From an uncultured beta proteobacterium (GTDB taxonomy: Bacteria; Pseudomonadota; Gammaproteobacteria; Burkholderiales; Burkholderiaceae_C), in the NCBI GenBank assembly GCA_903869595.1, contig CAIPZV010000014.1:52489-116488 (forward strand): DNA of 64,000 bases, in the 5' to 3' direction. A model generated the notes under the pieces. It saw only the letters and a program-made list of their open reading frames with translations. It was not told the DNA's origin and did no database searches. Below are positions 1 through 9,622 of this stretch, piece by piece. Numbering within the stretch: position 1 is the stretch's first letter; each line of letters begins with the position of its first letter. The position numbers and the translations under genes were made by a program.

Positions 1-496
1 TGTAGGGCCTGCCGCTGGGGCTGAGCTTGGTGGCGCCGCCGTCTTCGGAGATCACATCAGTGCCATACAGCGCGTCATACAAGCTGCCCCAGCGCGCATT
101 GGCGGCGTTAAGGGAATAGCGCGCATTGAGCACCGGCACCACCAGTTGTGGGCCCGCTTGGATGGCTAATTCCGCATCGACATTTTTCGTGGTGATGCGC
201 GACTTGGCGGGCAGGGGTGCCAAATAGCCAATGTCTTTTAAGAACGCCTGGTAGGCCTTCATGTCAGTTATCGGGCCGGGATGGGCTTGGTGCCAGGTGT
301 TGATTTCGCTTTGCAAGCGGTCTCGCTCGGCCAGCAGGGCGGCGTTTTTGGGTGCCAGATCGGCCACGATGGCGTTAAAGCCTTTCCAAAATTTGGCCGG
401 CTTGACGCCAGTGCCGGGCAGCACTTCGGTATCGATAAAAGTTTGTAACTCGGTGGCGACATGCAGTCGTCCGATAGTGGTGCGGGCGGTGGCCAT
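1..496 (-). CDS. glcB: Malate synthase G, N-terminal part (gene runs off the window)
   Basis: Condenses glyoxylate with acetyl-CoA to malate in the cytoplasm (glyoxylate and glycolate use). Reading the minus strand from the ATG at 496 gives about 165 residues that follow the GlcB N-terminus closely: [27 protein letters not shown], a HPGP segment, [14 protein letters not shown] and [17 protein letters not shown], all hallmark stretches of the long G isoform and not of malate synthase A. An AAGGAG ribosome site lies five bases before the start. The 3' end, with the catalytic TIM barrel, is outside the window. The gene is divergent from the CoA-transferase gene downstream. Confidence 0.93.
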   Translation of the reverse strand, partial: MATARTTIGRLHVATELQTFIDTEVLPGTGVKPAKFWKGFNAIVADLAPKNAALLAERDRLQSEINTWHQAHPGPITDMKAYQAFLKDIGYLAPLPAKSRITTKNVDAELAIQAGPQLVVPVLNARYSLNAANARWGSLYDALYGTDVISEDGGATKLSPSGRPY

Positions 497-614
497 AAGG
501 GCTCCTTGGAAACAGAAAAGGGAATAGCGCGCGCAATAAATTGCACGGTGCCCTACTCTATTCGATACTTTGGCGCATACTATGATGCTAAAAAGCAATC
601 CATTCGTGACAAAA

Positions 615-1811
615 ATGAATACATCCAAGACTCTGCCCCTGTCCGGCATCCGCGTTGTCGAGTTCACCCACATGGTCATGGGCCCCACCTGCGGCATGGT
701 GCTGGGCGATATGGGCGCAGATGTGGTCAAGGTCGAGCCGCTGGCGGGCGACAGCACGCGCAAGCTGCTGGGCGTGGGCGCTGGTTTTTATCCGCTGTTT
801 AACCGCAATAAAAAAAGTATTGCCCTGGACCTGGAAAGCACCACGGGCCGCGAAGTGGTGGCGCGCCTGGTAGCGCGGGCAGACATCGTCAGCGAAAACT
901 TCAAACCCGCCACCATGCAAAAGCTGGGGTTGGACTACGCCACCTTGTCGGCCCGCCATCCGCAGTTGATCTATGTCAGCCACAAAGGCTTTTTGCCCGG
1001 CCCTTATGAGCACCGCACCGCGCTGGACGAAGTAGTGCAAATGATGGGTGGTCTGGCCTATATGACGGGCCGGCCCGGCGACCCGCTGCGCGCGGGCTCT
1101 AGCGTGAACGACATCATGGGCGGCGTGTTTGGCGCCATGGGCGCCATGGCCGCGCTGATGCAGCGCCAGCAAACCGGCCAGGGCCAGCAAGTGCAGGCCG
1201 CGCTGTTTGAGAACAATGTGTTTTTGGTGGCGCAGCACATGCTGCAATTTGCGGTGACCGGGCAGCCCGCTGCGCCCATGCCTGAGCGTATTTCGCCCTG
1301 GGGTATTTACGACGTGTTCAGAGTACAGGATGGCGCGCAAATCTTTTTGGCGGTGGTGGGCGATACCCAGTGGCGGGTGTTTTGCGATGCCTTTAACTTT
1401 GCCGACCTATACGCCGATACGCGCCTTGCCACGAATAACGACCGCGTGCGCGCCCGCGCCTGGATGATGCCTATGCTGCGCGAGCGTCTGGCCACGCATA
1501 CGCGCGAGGAATTAACTGCGGTGTTCGAGCGCGAAGGCCTGCCCTTTGCGCCGATTACCGACCCGCAGCATTTGTTTACCGACCCGCATTTGCTGCAAAC
1601 CGGTGGTCTAGCCCCGATGACTTTGCCCGATGGACGCGTCACCTCGGTGCCGCTCTTGCCCCTGACACTAGACGGCGAACGCCTGGGCCTTCGCCTGGAT
1701 CCGCCGCGCTTGGGTCAGCACGGGCGCGAGGTCTTGCTGGACGTGGGCTATAGCGACGACGAAATTAGCGCCATGCTGCAAGCGGGCACCTTGGCCCTGC
1801 CGCAGGAGTAG
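615..1811 (+). CDS. CaiB/BaiF family (class III) CoA-transferase
   Basis: Predicted to move CoA between carboxylic acids, or to act as an acyl-CoA racemase, in the cytoplasm; the substrate cannot be told from sequence. The N-terminus [19 protein letters not shown] and [12 protein letters not shown] is the CoA-binding Rossmann start of the family, followed by NKKSIALDL and DIVSENFKP. At the place where formyl-CoA transferase has its catalytic Asp, this protein has Glu (ALFENNVF, about residue 199), so a racemase-like or altered chemistry is possible. I chose the ATG at 615 because the conserved fold begins a few residues later; in-frame ATGs at 570, 582 and 585 would lengthen it, and none has a strong ribosome site. 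The LysR gene follows after 3 bases. Confidence 0.85.
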   Translation: MNTSKTLPLSGIRVVEFTHMVMGPTCGMVLGDMGADVVKVEPLAGDSTRKLLGVGAGFYPLFNRNKKSIALDLESTTGREVVARLVARADIVSENFKPATMQKLGLDYATLSARHPQLIYVSHKGFLPGPYEHRTALDEVVQMMGGLAYMTGRPGDPLRAGSSVNDIMGGVFGAMGAMAALMQRQQTGQGQQVQAALFENNVFLVAQHMLQFAVTGQPAAPMPERISPWGIYDVFRVQDGAQIFLAVVGDTQWRVFCDAFNFADLYADTRLATNNDRVRARAWMMPMLRERLATHTREELTAVFEREGLPFAPITDPQHLFTDPHLLQTGGLAPMTLPDGRVTSVPLLPLTLDGERLGLRLDPPRLGQHGREVLLDVGYSDDEISAMLQAGTLALPQE

Positions 1812-1814
1812 GCC

Positions 1815-2741
1815 GTGGACAAGCTCAAGCAAATGGAGTCTTTTGTGGCGGTGGCGCTGCGCGGCAGCCTGACGGCTGCGGCCAAGGCCGAGGGCGTAGC
1901 GCCAGCCATCGTGGGGCGGCGGCTCGACGCGCTGGAGCAACGCCTGGGCGTGAAGCTATTGGTGCGCACCACACGGCGTATGACGCTGACGCAAGAGGGT
2001 ACGGCGTTTTTGGAGGACTGCCAGCGTCTGATCACCGACCTGGGCAATGCCGAGGCCAGCGTGAGCGCCGGTGGCATCCAGGCCAGCGGCCATTTGCGCC
2101 TGACAGCACCCGCCGGCTTTGGCCGCCGCCATGTGGCGCCGCTGGTGCCGCTGTTTCGGGAACTGCACCCGGAGGTGACGGTGTCGCTTAACCTGAGCGA
2201 CCGCGTAATCAATATGGCGGGCGAGGGCTTTGACTGCGCGGTGCGCGTGGGCGATTTGCCCGATTCTTCTCTGGTGAGCGTGCGCCTGGCCGACAACCGG
2301 CGCATGTGCGTGGCGACTCCGGCCTATTTGGCGCGCCACGGACGGCCCGCCCAACCGGCGGATTTGCAGCGCTTTGACTGCCTGACGCTGTCCAGCGATG
2401 CCTCGCAAACCCGGGGTTGGGCGTTTACCGTACCCAAGGCCGAGGGCAGCGAGGTGATTCATCTGAGGCCCAGCGGCCCGCTCGATTGCTCGGACGGCCA
2501 GGTCTTGCACGACTGGTGTTTGGGCGGCTGGGGCATCGCCTGGCGCAGCACCTGGGAGGTGGAAGCCGAGATCGCCTCCGGCCTGCTGGTGCCGGTGCTG
2601 GAAGAATTTGCCGCGCCGCCCAACGGCATTTACGCCGTATTCCCTGAGCGCAAACACATGGCGCTGCGCCTGCGCCTGTGGATCGATTTCCTCAAGCTGC
2701 ACTACAGCCGCGAAGGCTTTTGGACTACGCCGCGGCATTGA
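1815..2741 (+). CDS. LysR-family transcriptional regulator
   Basis: A 308-residue LysR regulator. The N-terminal winged helix-turn-helix covers roughly residues 1-60 (FVAVALRGSLTAAAKAEGVAPAI, then RRLDALEQRLGVKLLVRTTR), and the C-terminal part is the periplasmic-binding-like effector domain (HLRLTAPAGFGRRHVAPLVP onward). The start is a GTG at 1815, three bases after the CoA-transferase stop; an ATG at 1833 (Met7) is an alternative. Sitting directly behind the CoA-transferase on the same strand suggests co-transcription. This is unlike the usual divergent LysR arrangement, so its target is uncertain. Confidence 0.88.
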   Translation: MDKLKQMESFVAVALRGSLTAAAKAEGVAPAIVGRRLDALEQRLGVKLLVRTTRRMTLTQEGTAFLEDCQRLITDLGNAEASVSAGGIQASGHLRLTAPAGFGRRHVAPLVPLFRELHPEVTVSLNLSDRVINMAGEGFDCAVRVGDLPDSSLVSVRLADNRRMCVATPAYLARHGRPAQPADLQRFDCLTLSSDASQTRGWAFTVPKAEGSEVIHLRPSGPLDCSDGQVLHDWCLGGWGIAWRSTWEVEAEIASGLLVPVLEEFAAPPNGIYAVFPERKHMALRLRLWIDFLKLHYSREGFWTTPRH

Positions 2742-2777
2742 GTGCGACCAGGGAAGCGTGGTTCTTTCCAGAAATAT

Positions 2778-2843
2778 GCGACTTTTTTAGATATATTTAT
2801 TAAATAGTCGCGACTTTTTAATAATATAATAAATAAAAGTCGC
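2778..2843 (+). promoter_or_regulatory. AT-rich promoter with repeated GCGACTTTT operator-like motif
   Basis: This stretch is strikingly AT-rich against its GC-rich surroundings. It holds GCGACTTTT at 2778 and again at 2810, and its reverse complement AAAAGTCGC at 2835-2843. The middle copy also forms the 10-bp palindrome AGTCGCGACT (2806-2815). A TATAAT hexamer lies at 2825-2830, between the two facing copies, about 25 bases before the ATPase ATG. This looks like a promoter flanked by a dyad operator. The bound protein is unknown; autoregulation is a guess. Confidence 0.55.
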
Positions 2844-2854
2844 AAAAATTACCT

Positions 2855-3985
2855 ATGCAACGTTATCTTGACCAGCGCGTTCAGGCCGACCTGGCTAGCA
2901 AAATGGTGTTTCTGACTGGCCCGCGCCAGGTCGGCAAAACCACCTTGTCGCGCCAATTGATAGCCCAGCGTGGCGGGCAGTACCTCAATTACGACGTGGC
3001 GGCAGACCGCGCCATCATCCTGAACCAGCGCTGGAGCCCGCAGGCGTCGCTGCTGGTGCTCGACGAAGTGCACAAAATGCCTAGCTGGAAAGCCTGGCTT
3101 AAAGGCGTGTACGACGGCAAACCCCCGGGGCAGCAATTACTGGTCACCGGCAGTGCGCGCATGGATACGTTTCGCCAGGGTGGCGAGTCGCTGGCCGGGC
3201 GGTTTTTTGGCTTGCGCCTGCACCCGATCTCGGTGCGCGAATGGTGCGACCATACCGGCGCAGAGCCCGAGGCAGCCTTAGCGCATTTGCTGGAGCGCGG
3301 CGGCTTTCCCGAGCCCTGCCTGGCCCCGGATGCGACCGGGGCGCAGCGCTGGCGCCGCCAGTATTTCGATGGCCTGGTGCGCAACGATGTGCTGGAGTTC
3401 TCGCGCATCCAGGAGGTGGCGGCGATTCGCTTGTTCGCCGAAATGCTGCGCAGCCGCGTGGGCTCGCCTTTGTCGCTGGCCAGCATCGCACGCGACCTGG
3501 CGGTATCCCCGGTGACGCTAAAAAAATACCTGGCTATTTTGGAGGCCTTGTACATCGTGTTTGTGGTGCGCCCCTGGCACCACAACATTGGGCGCTCGGT
3601 TTTGCAAGCGCCCAAGGTGTATTTTTTTGATACCGGCTTGGTCGAAGGCGACGAGGGCATCCGTTTCGAAAACCTCATGGCCACCGCCTTGCTCAAGCAA
3701 GTGCAGTGGCAACATGATGTGCTGGGCCAAGAAGCGGGCTTGCACTACCTACGCACCAAGGACGGGGCCGAGGTGGACTTTGCCATCAGCGAAGGCAAGC
3801 GCCTCACGCATTTGGTGGAATGCAAACTCTCCGACGATAAGCCGCACCGCGCTTTGCTGCGTTTTGCCAGTGAGCAGGGACCAGTGCAGGCCGTGCAAGT
3901 GGTGCGCAATGTGCGCCATGCGTTTGCTGCGGGTGCGGTTGAGGTGGCCCCGGCCCCGGCCTATTTACGGGGCCTTGCGGCTTAA
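2855..3985 (+). CDS. AAA ATPase with C-terminal DUF4143 / nuclease-like domain
   Basis: A 376-residue stand-alone ATPase of the AAA_14-DUF4143 type. A Walker A motif (GPRQVGKTTLS, about residues 22-32) is followed by Walker B (LLVLDEVHKMPSW) and a sensor-like segment (LLVTGSARMD). A central helical region (SLASIARDLAVSPVTLKKYL) resembles a winged helix. The C-terminal part has GAEVDFAI then HLVECKLS, the D...ExK pattern of PD-(D/E)xK nuclease-like folds. The family is widespread as single genes and its function is not settled. Nothing beside it suggests a partner. Its very AT-rich promoter suggests a unit acquired separately from its neighbours. Confidence 0.85.
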   Translation: MQRYLDQRVQADLASKMVFLTGPRQVGKTTLSRQLIAQRGGQYLNYDVAADRAIILNQRWSPQASLLVLDEVHKMPSWKAWLKGVYDGKPPGQQLLVTGSARMDTFRQGGESLAGRFFGLRLHPISVREWCDHTGAEPEAALAHLLERGGFPEPCLAPDATGAQRWRRQYFDGLVRNDVLEFSRIQEVAAIRLFAEMLRSRVGSPLSLASIARDLAVSPVTLKKYLAILEALYIVFVVRPWHHNIGRSVLQAPKVYFFDTGLVEGDEGIRFENLMATALLKQVQWQHDVLGQEAGLHYLRTKDGAEVDFAISEGKRLTHLVECKLSDDKPHRALLRFASEQGPVQAVQVVRNVRHAFAAGAVEVAPAPAYLRGLAA

Positions 3986-4107
3986 AACGCAGCCTAAGAC
4001 CCTGGACCTTGTTCACGCAAGAATAACGATATGCGATAGCGAAAGCGTGGCGGGTGCGGGTTGCCGCATGACCCGATTGGCGACGCCAACATAGAAGTGT
4101 TTCGGCT

Positions 4108-4923
4108 TCAATCCGCCCCAAACTCCTGCCCCATCTCCCGCGCCCGCGCATGCGCCGCCTGCATGGCGGCAATGAATGCGGGTTTGATGCCGCTCGCTTC
4201 CATGGCGCTGAGTGCGGCGTAGGTGGTGCCGCCTTTGGATGTCACGCGCTGGCGCAGCGTTTCGGGGGATTCAGGTGAGGCCTTGGCTAGCTCACCGGCA
4301 CCGATAAAGGTGGCGATGGCCAGTTGGTAAGCCTGCGCGGGCTCTAGCCCCATGCCGGTACCTGCCTCGCGCATGGCTTCCATGAAATAAAACATATAAG
4401 CCGGGCCGGAGCCCGAGAGCGCGGTCACGGCGTCGATATGGTCCTCCGCGTCCACCCACATGAGCTCGCCAGTGCTGCCCAAAACCTGGTTCACTAGTGT
4501 CTTGTCTGTCTCATTGACGGCGGCGCGGGCAAACAGGGCGGTGATGCCCTTGCCAATCAGCGCCGGGGTGTTGGGCATGGCGCGCACCACGCGTTCGCTG
4601 CCTAGCCACTGCGCAATCGTGTCGCTACGTATGCCTGCGGCCACGCTCAGGTGCAAGGCGGGGTGGGTGTGGGCTTGCGTTTGCGCGGCGGCGTCTTTGA
4701 AGGTTTGGGGCTTGACGGCCCAAACCACCAGGTCGGCGCGGGTCAAAAAGCTGCCGGCCTGGGCCTGGGCGCTGATGCCAAATTGGCTGCTAAGTTTGGC
4801 GCGCGCCTCGTCAAAGGGCTCGACTACCTCGATGTGGGAGACAGGCCAGCCTTGCTTGAGCAAGCCGCCGATGATGGCGCTGGCCATATTGCCGCCGCCT
4901 ATGAATGCGATGCCTTGCTGCAT
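4108..4923 (-). CDS. proC: Pyrroline-5-carboxylate reductase
   Basis: Last step of proline synthesis: reduces 1-pyrroline-5-carboxylate to L-proline with NAD(P)H. The 271 residues match the normal ProC length. The start IAFIGGGNMASAIIGGLLKQG is the Rossmann dinucleotide motif, and the C-terminal dimer domain carries the family signature region DAVTALSGSGPAYMFYFMEAM and RQRVTSKGGTTYAAL. It lies on the minus strand about 65 bases downstream of glpK; no functional link to glycerol use is evident. Confidence 0.95.
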   Translation of the reverse strand: MQQGIAFIGGGNMASAIIGGLLKQGWPVSHIEVVEPFDEARAKLSSQFGISAQAQAGSFLTRADLVVWAVKPQTFKDAAAQTQAHTHPALHLSVAAGIRSDTIAQWLGSERVVRAMPNTPALIGKGITALFARAAVNETDKTLVNQVLGSTGELMWVDAEDHIDAVTALSGSGPAYMFYFMEAMREAGTGMGLEPAQAYQLAIATFIGAGELAKASPESPETLRQRVTSKGGTTYAALSAMEASGIKPAFIAAMQAAHARAREMGQEFGAD

Positions 4924-4988
4924 GGATGGGTTCTCTGGAAGTGAAAAGGCAGGCAGAGTCTAACTATGCCCTCGCTAGCGCAGCGCAG

Positions 4989-6482
<1,494 letters not shown>

Positions 6483-6536
6483 GGCGGTTTGGTATCCAAA
6501 GGTGGCGGGAAGGCAGTGGTCGGGCTGGCGGCGTAA

Positions 6537-7304
6537 TCAGTCGTCCGCCAGCGTAAATCGTACCTGCGCTTCGGCCATCAAGTCCATAAATGGCTCCGGC
6601 GGTATCGCATCCGAAAACAGGCGGTCTATGCTGGAGAGTTGCGCCACTTCCACCATTGCAGCCCGGTTAAATTTGCTGGCGTCCGCTGCCAGCCAAACCT
6701 CGCGGGCATGCGAAATAATGGTTTGCGATACCTTTACCTCACGGTAATCAAAGTCGCGTAGCGAGCCGTCGGATTCGATGGCGGAGATGCCAATGAGGCC
6801 AATATCCACCTTGAACTGGCGGATGAAGTCCACCGCCGCCTCGCCCACAATGCCCTGGTCGCGCCCGCGCACCACGCCGCCCACCACAATCACCTCGCTT
6901 TGCGAATTGGCGCTCAGGATCGCGGCCACATTGAGGTTGTTGGTAATCACGCGCAAACCTTCGTGCTTGGTCAGGGCCCGGGCGATGGCCTCGGTGGTGG
7001 TGCCGATATTGAGTAGCAGCGAACAGCCATTGGGCACGGCATCGGCCACGGCCCGCGCAATGCGCGCTTTGCCCTGGGCGTTGAGGATTTCGCGCTGCGG
7101 ATAGGCCAGGTTTTCCACCGTGGAGCCAGGTACGCGCACGCCACCATGAAAGCGCGCCAGCAGGCCCTCGTCGGCCAGGCGCTGGACGTCGCGGCGCACG
7201 GTTTGCAGCGTCACTTCCAGGGTATCGGCCAGGCGCTCTACCGTCACCGAGCCTTGGGCCCGCACTACGCTTAAGAGCTTGATTTGTCGTGGATTAGGGT
7301 TCAT
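6537..7304 (-). CDS. glpR: DeoR-family repressor of the glycerol regulon
   Basis: A 255-residue DeoR-family regulator. The N-terminal helix-turn-helix is RQIKLLSVVRAQGSVTVERLADTLEVTLQTVRRDVQRL, and the C-terminal sugar-phosphate isomerase-like effector domain has LLNIGTTTEAIA, VITNNLNVA and VVGGVVRGRDQGIVG. By family knowledge it should release DNA when glycerol 3-phosphate binds. It heads the glpR-glpK unit and is divergent from the glpSTPQV operon. Repeated TTCGA-type half-sites lie in the shared intergenic region, which fits control in both directions. Confidence 0.93.
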   Translation of the reverse strand: MNPNPRQIKLLSVVRAQGSVTVERLADTLEVTLQTVRRDVQRLADEGLLARFHGGVRVPGSTVENLAYPQREILNAQGKARIARAVADAVPNGCSLLLNIGTTTEAIARALTKHEGLRVITNNLNVAAILSANSQSEVIVVGGVVRGRDQGIVGEAAVDFIRQFKVDIGLIGISAIESDGSLRDFDYREVKVSQTIISHAREVWLAADASKFNRAAMVEVAQLSSIDRLFSDAIPPEPFMDLMAEAQVRFTLADD

Positions 7305-7310
7305 GCGCCG

Positions 7311-7428
7311 ATGGTTCGAGTCTTAGGTAAAGAGGGTACACACACTTTAAATCGAACCGAAAGGAATAGTTTTAGGGTAAACACCTAGTTGAAACGAATA
7401 ATTTCGAACAATAATTGTCACATTCGAA
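7311..7428. promoter_or_regulatory. glpR/glpS intergenic operator region with TTCGA half-sites
   Basis: The 166-base divergent region holds several copies of a TTCGA/TCGAA element: GTTCGAG (about 7314-7320), ATCGAACCGAAA (7351-7362), AAACGAA (7392-7398) and two perfect TTCGAA palindromes at 7403-7408 and 7423-7428. The last two are exactly 20 bp apart, two DNA turns. TTGAAA at 7389-7394 followed by AATAAT at 7410 could be a promoter for the importer operon overlapping these sites. I infer that these are GlpR operators; no binding data are available. Confidence 0.6.
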
Positions 7429-7470
7429 TTTACAACGCGCTTATTTGGTGCGAGCGATCAAGGGTGTCTG

Positions 7471-8541
7471 ATGGACTTGAGTCTTCAAGCGGTGAGCAAA
7501 AAAGTAGGCGCGCAGCCCTGGCTGTATGCGCTGGACATGGACTTGCGCCCTGACGCCGTGACTGTGCTCTTGGGCGCCACGCAAGCGGGCAAAACCAGCC
7601 TCATGCGCATCATGGCCGGACTGGATGTGCCCAGCAGCGGGCGCGTGTTAGTCGATGGCGTGGACGTAGTGGGTGTGCCGGTGCGCCAGCGCAATGTATC
7701 CATGGTCTATCAGCAGTTCATCAACTACCCCTCCATGACGGTGTTTGACAACATTGCTTCGCCGCTGAATTTGCGGGGCGAAACCGGCGTACGCCAGCGG
7801 GTGCAGGTCCTGGCCGAAAAGCTGCACATCGAGATGTTTCTGGAGCGCTACCCGGCGGAGTTGTCCGGCGGGCAGCAGCAACGCGTGGCGCTGGCCCGCG
7901 CCTTGGCCAAAAGCGCGCCTTTGATGTTGCTGGACGAGCCCCTGGTCAATCTGGACTACAAACTGCGCGAAGAATTGCGCGACGAACTCAGTGCCTTGTT
8001 CGCGGCGGGCAATTCCACCGTGGTGTATGCCACCACGGAGCCGGGTGAGGCCTTGCTTTTGGGCGGCTATACCGCCGTGATGGACGCGGGGGAATTGCTG
8101 CAATACGGCCCCACCGCCGAGGTGTTTCAGCGGCCTCGCTCGATCCGCGTGGCAACGGCTTTTAGCGATCCGCCTATGAACCTCTTTGCTGCGCAGGTGC
8201 AAGACCAGGCCTTGGTGCTGGCCGATGCCAGCAGCGTTGCGCTCGCAAGCGCCCTGGCAGCCGGACCGGTCACTGCGGGCCTGCGCGCCAGCGCCCTGCG
8301 CGTGCAGGGGCGTGCCGGTGATGTGGCGGTAGATGCCACTGTGGCCTTGGCTGAAATTTCCGGTTCAGACACCTTTGTGCATCTAGATACCGCGCTGGGC
8401 GCCATGGTGGCGCAACTGGCCGGGGTGCATTACTTTGATCTAGGCGATGCCATGCCGGTCTATTTCCGCCCGCAAGATGTGTATGTGTTTGACAGCGCCG
8501 GCATGCTGGCTCTGGCCCCGTCGCGCGAAGGGGTGCACTGA
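7471..8541 (+). CDS. glpS: Glycerol ABC importer, ATP-binding subunit GlpS
   Basis: First of two ATPases of a GlpSTPQV-type glycerol importer, acting on the inner face of the cytoplasmic membrane. In the 356 residues are Walker A GATQAGKT (35-42), a Q-loop (VYQQ, 79-82), a canonical signature LSGGQQQR (131-138) and Walker B with its Glu (LMLLDEP, E156), then a TOBE-like C-terminal domain. The switch histidine is missing: the usual VTHD reads ATTE, with Thr189 in the His place. GlpT has the opposite defect (normal His, degenerate signature), so the pair should form one complete and one impaired ATP site. Confidence 0.92.
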   Translation: MDLSLQAVSKKVGAQPWLYALDMDLRPDAVTVLLGATQAGKTSLMRIMAGLDVPSSGRVLVDGVDVVGVPVRQRNVSMVYQQFINYPSMTVFDNIASPLNLRGETGVRQRVQVLAEKLHIEMFLERYPAELSGGQQQRVALARALAKSAPLMLLDEPLVNLDYKLREELRDELSALFAAGNSTVVYATTEPGEALLLGGYTAVMDAGELLQYGPTAEVFQRPRSIRVATAFSDPPMNLFAAQVQDQALVLADASSVALASALAAGPVTAGLRASALRVQGRAGDVAVDATVALAEISGSDTFVHLDTALGAMVAQLAGVHYFDLGDAMPVYFRPQDVYVFDSAGMLALAPSREGVH

Positions 8542-8542
8542 C

Positions 8543-9622
8543 ATGGCGCGCATCGACCTGGACTTGGCCCACGCCTACCGACCCAAGCCGCAACAAGACA
8601 GCGACTACGCTTTGCTGCCTTTAAAGATGTCGTTTGAAAACGGCGGCGCCTATGCATTGCTTGGCCCTTCGGGTTGCGGCAAAACCACCATGCTCAACCT
8701 CATGTCCGGCCTGCTGCAGCCCTCGCAAGGCACGGTGTTTTTCGACGGACAGGACGTCACGCGCTCCACGCCGCAGCAGCGCAATATCGCGCAGGTGTTT
8801 CAGTTCCCGGTAATTTACGACACTATGACGGTGGCGGAAAACCTGGGCTTTCCGCTGCGCAACCGCAAGATGCCCGCCGAGCAGATTCGCCAACGCGTAG
8901 GCGAAATCGCCGAGATGCTGGACTTGAGCGGCCAGCTCAATCAGCGCGCATCGGGGCTGGCGGCCGATGCCAAACAAAAAATTTCGCTCGGGCGCGGCCT
9001 GGTGCGTTCGGACGTGTCGGCAGTCTTGTTTGACGAGCCTTTAACCGTGATCGACCCGCACCTGAAGTGGCAGTTGCGGCGCAAGCTCAAGCAAATTCAC
9101 CGCGAACTCAAACTCACGCTGGTTTATGTCACGCATGATCAGGTAGAGGCCCTGACCTTCGCGCAGCAAGTGGTAGTCATGACGCGTGGACGCGCAGTGC
9201 AGATGGGCACGGCGGCGCAGTTATTCGAGCGGCCTTCGCATACCTTTGTCGGCCATTTCATTGGCTCACCGGGCATGAATTTCCTGCCTGCGCACATGGG
9301 GCCGCAGGGCTTGCAAGTGTGCGGTATGGCCTTGCCGCTCGCAGCGGAACAAGCCGATTTGCCCCATGGGGATTTGAAGCTGGGCATACGCCCCGAATAC
9401 GTACGCTGCGCAGGCAGCAGTTTTGAAGGCGCGCTGGCCATGCAAGTGCAGCAAGTGCAAGATGTGGGCACCCACTTCATCGTCACCGCCAGCCTGCAAG
9501 GGCAGGTGTTCAAAGCGCGCCTAGCGATGATGGCCGAACCCTTTGCCGTGGGTAGCACGGTGTGGTGCCAGGTGCTCAATGACAAAAGCTGTTTTTACCG
9601 TAACGAGGAGATCGTGGCATGA
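8543..9622 (+). CDS. glpT: Glycerol ABC importer, ATP-binding subunit GlpT
   Basis: Second ATPase of the importer, 359 residues from the ATG at 8543, one base after the glpS stop. Walker A is GPSGCGKT (41-48), the Q-loop is VFQFP, Walker B is VLFDEPL and the switch His198 is intact (YVTHDQ). The signature loop is degenerate: aligned with LSGGQ of GlpS, this protein reads LAADA (139-143). A TOBE-like region follows (LGIRPEYVRC). It should heterodimerise with GlpS. The name follows the rhizobial glycerol transporter and has nothing to do with the E. coli glycerol-phosphate antiporter GlpT. Confidence 0.9.
   Translation: MARIDLDLAHAYRPKPQQDSDYALLPLKMSFENGGAYALLGPSGCGKTTMLNLMSGLLQPSQGTVFFDGQDVTRSTPQQRNIAQVFQFPVIYDTMTVAENLGFPLRNRKMPAEQIRQRVGEIAEMLDLSGQLNQRASGLAADAKQKISLGRGLVRSDVSAVLFDEPLTVIDPHLKWQLRRKLKQIHRELKLTLVYVTHDQVEALTFAQQVVVMTRGRAVQMGTAAQLFERPSHTFVGHFIGSPGMNFLPAHMGPQGLQVCGMALPLAAEQADLPHGDLKLGIRPEYVRCAGSSFEGALAMQVQQVQDVGTHFIVTASLQGQVFKARLAMMAEPFAVGSTVWCQVLNDKSCFYRNEEIVA

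Noticed and set aside
588..1340. Long minus-strand open frame inside the CoA-transferase gene
   Set aside because: Shadow frame of a GC-rich gene; His/Arg/Ala-biased composition and no family resemblance. Many similar frames throughout the window were dropped for the same reason.
1956..2738. Minus-strand frame opposite the LysR gene
   Set aside because: Antisense to a complete, recognisable regulator and without conserved motifs.
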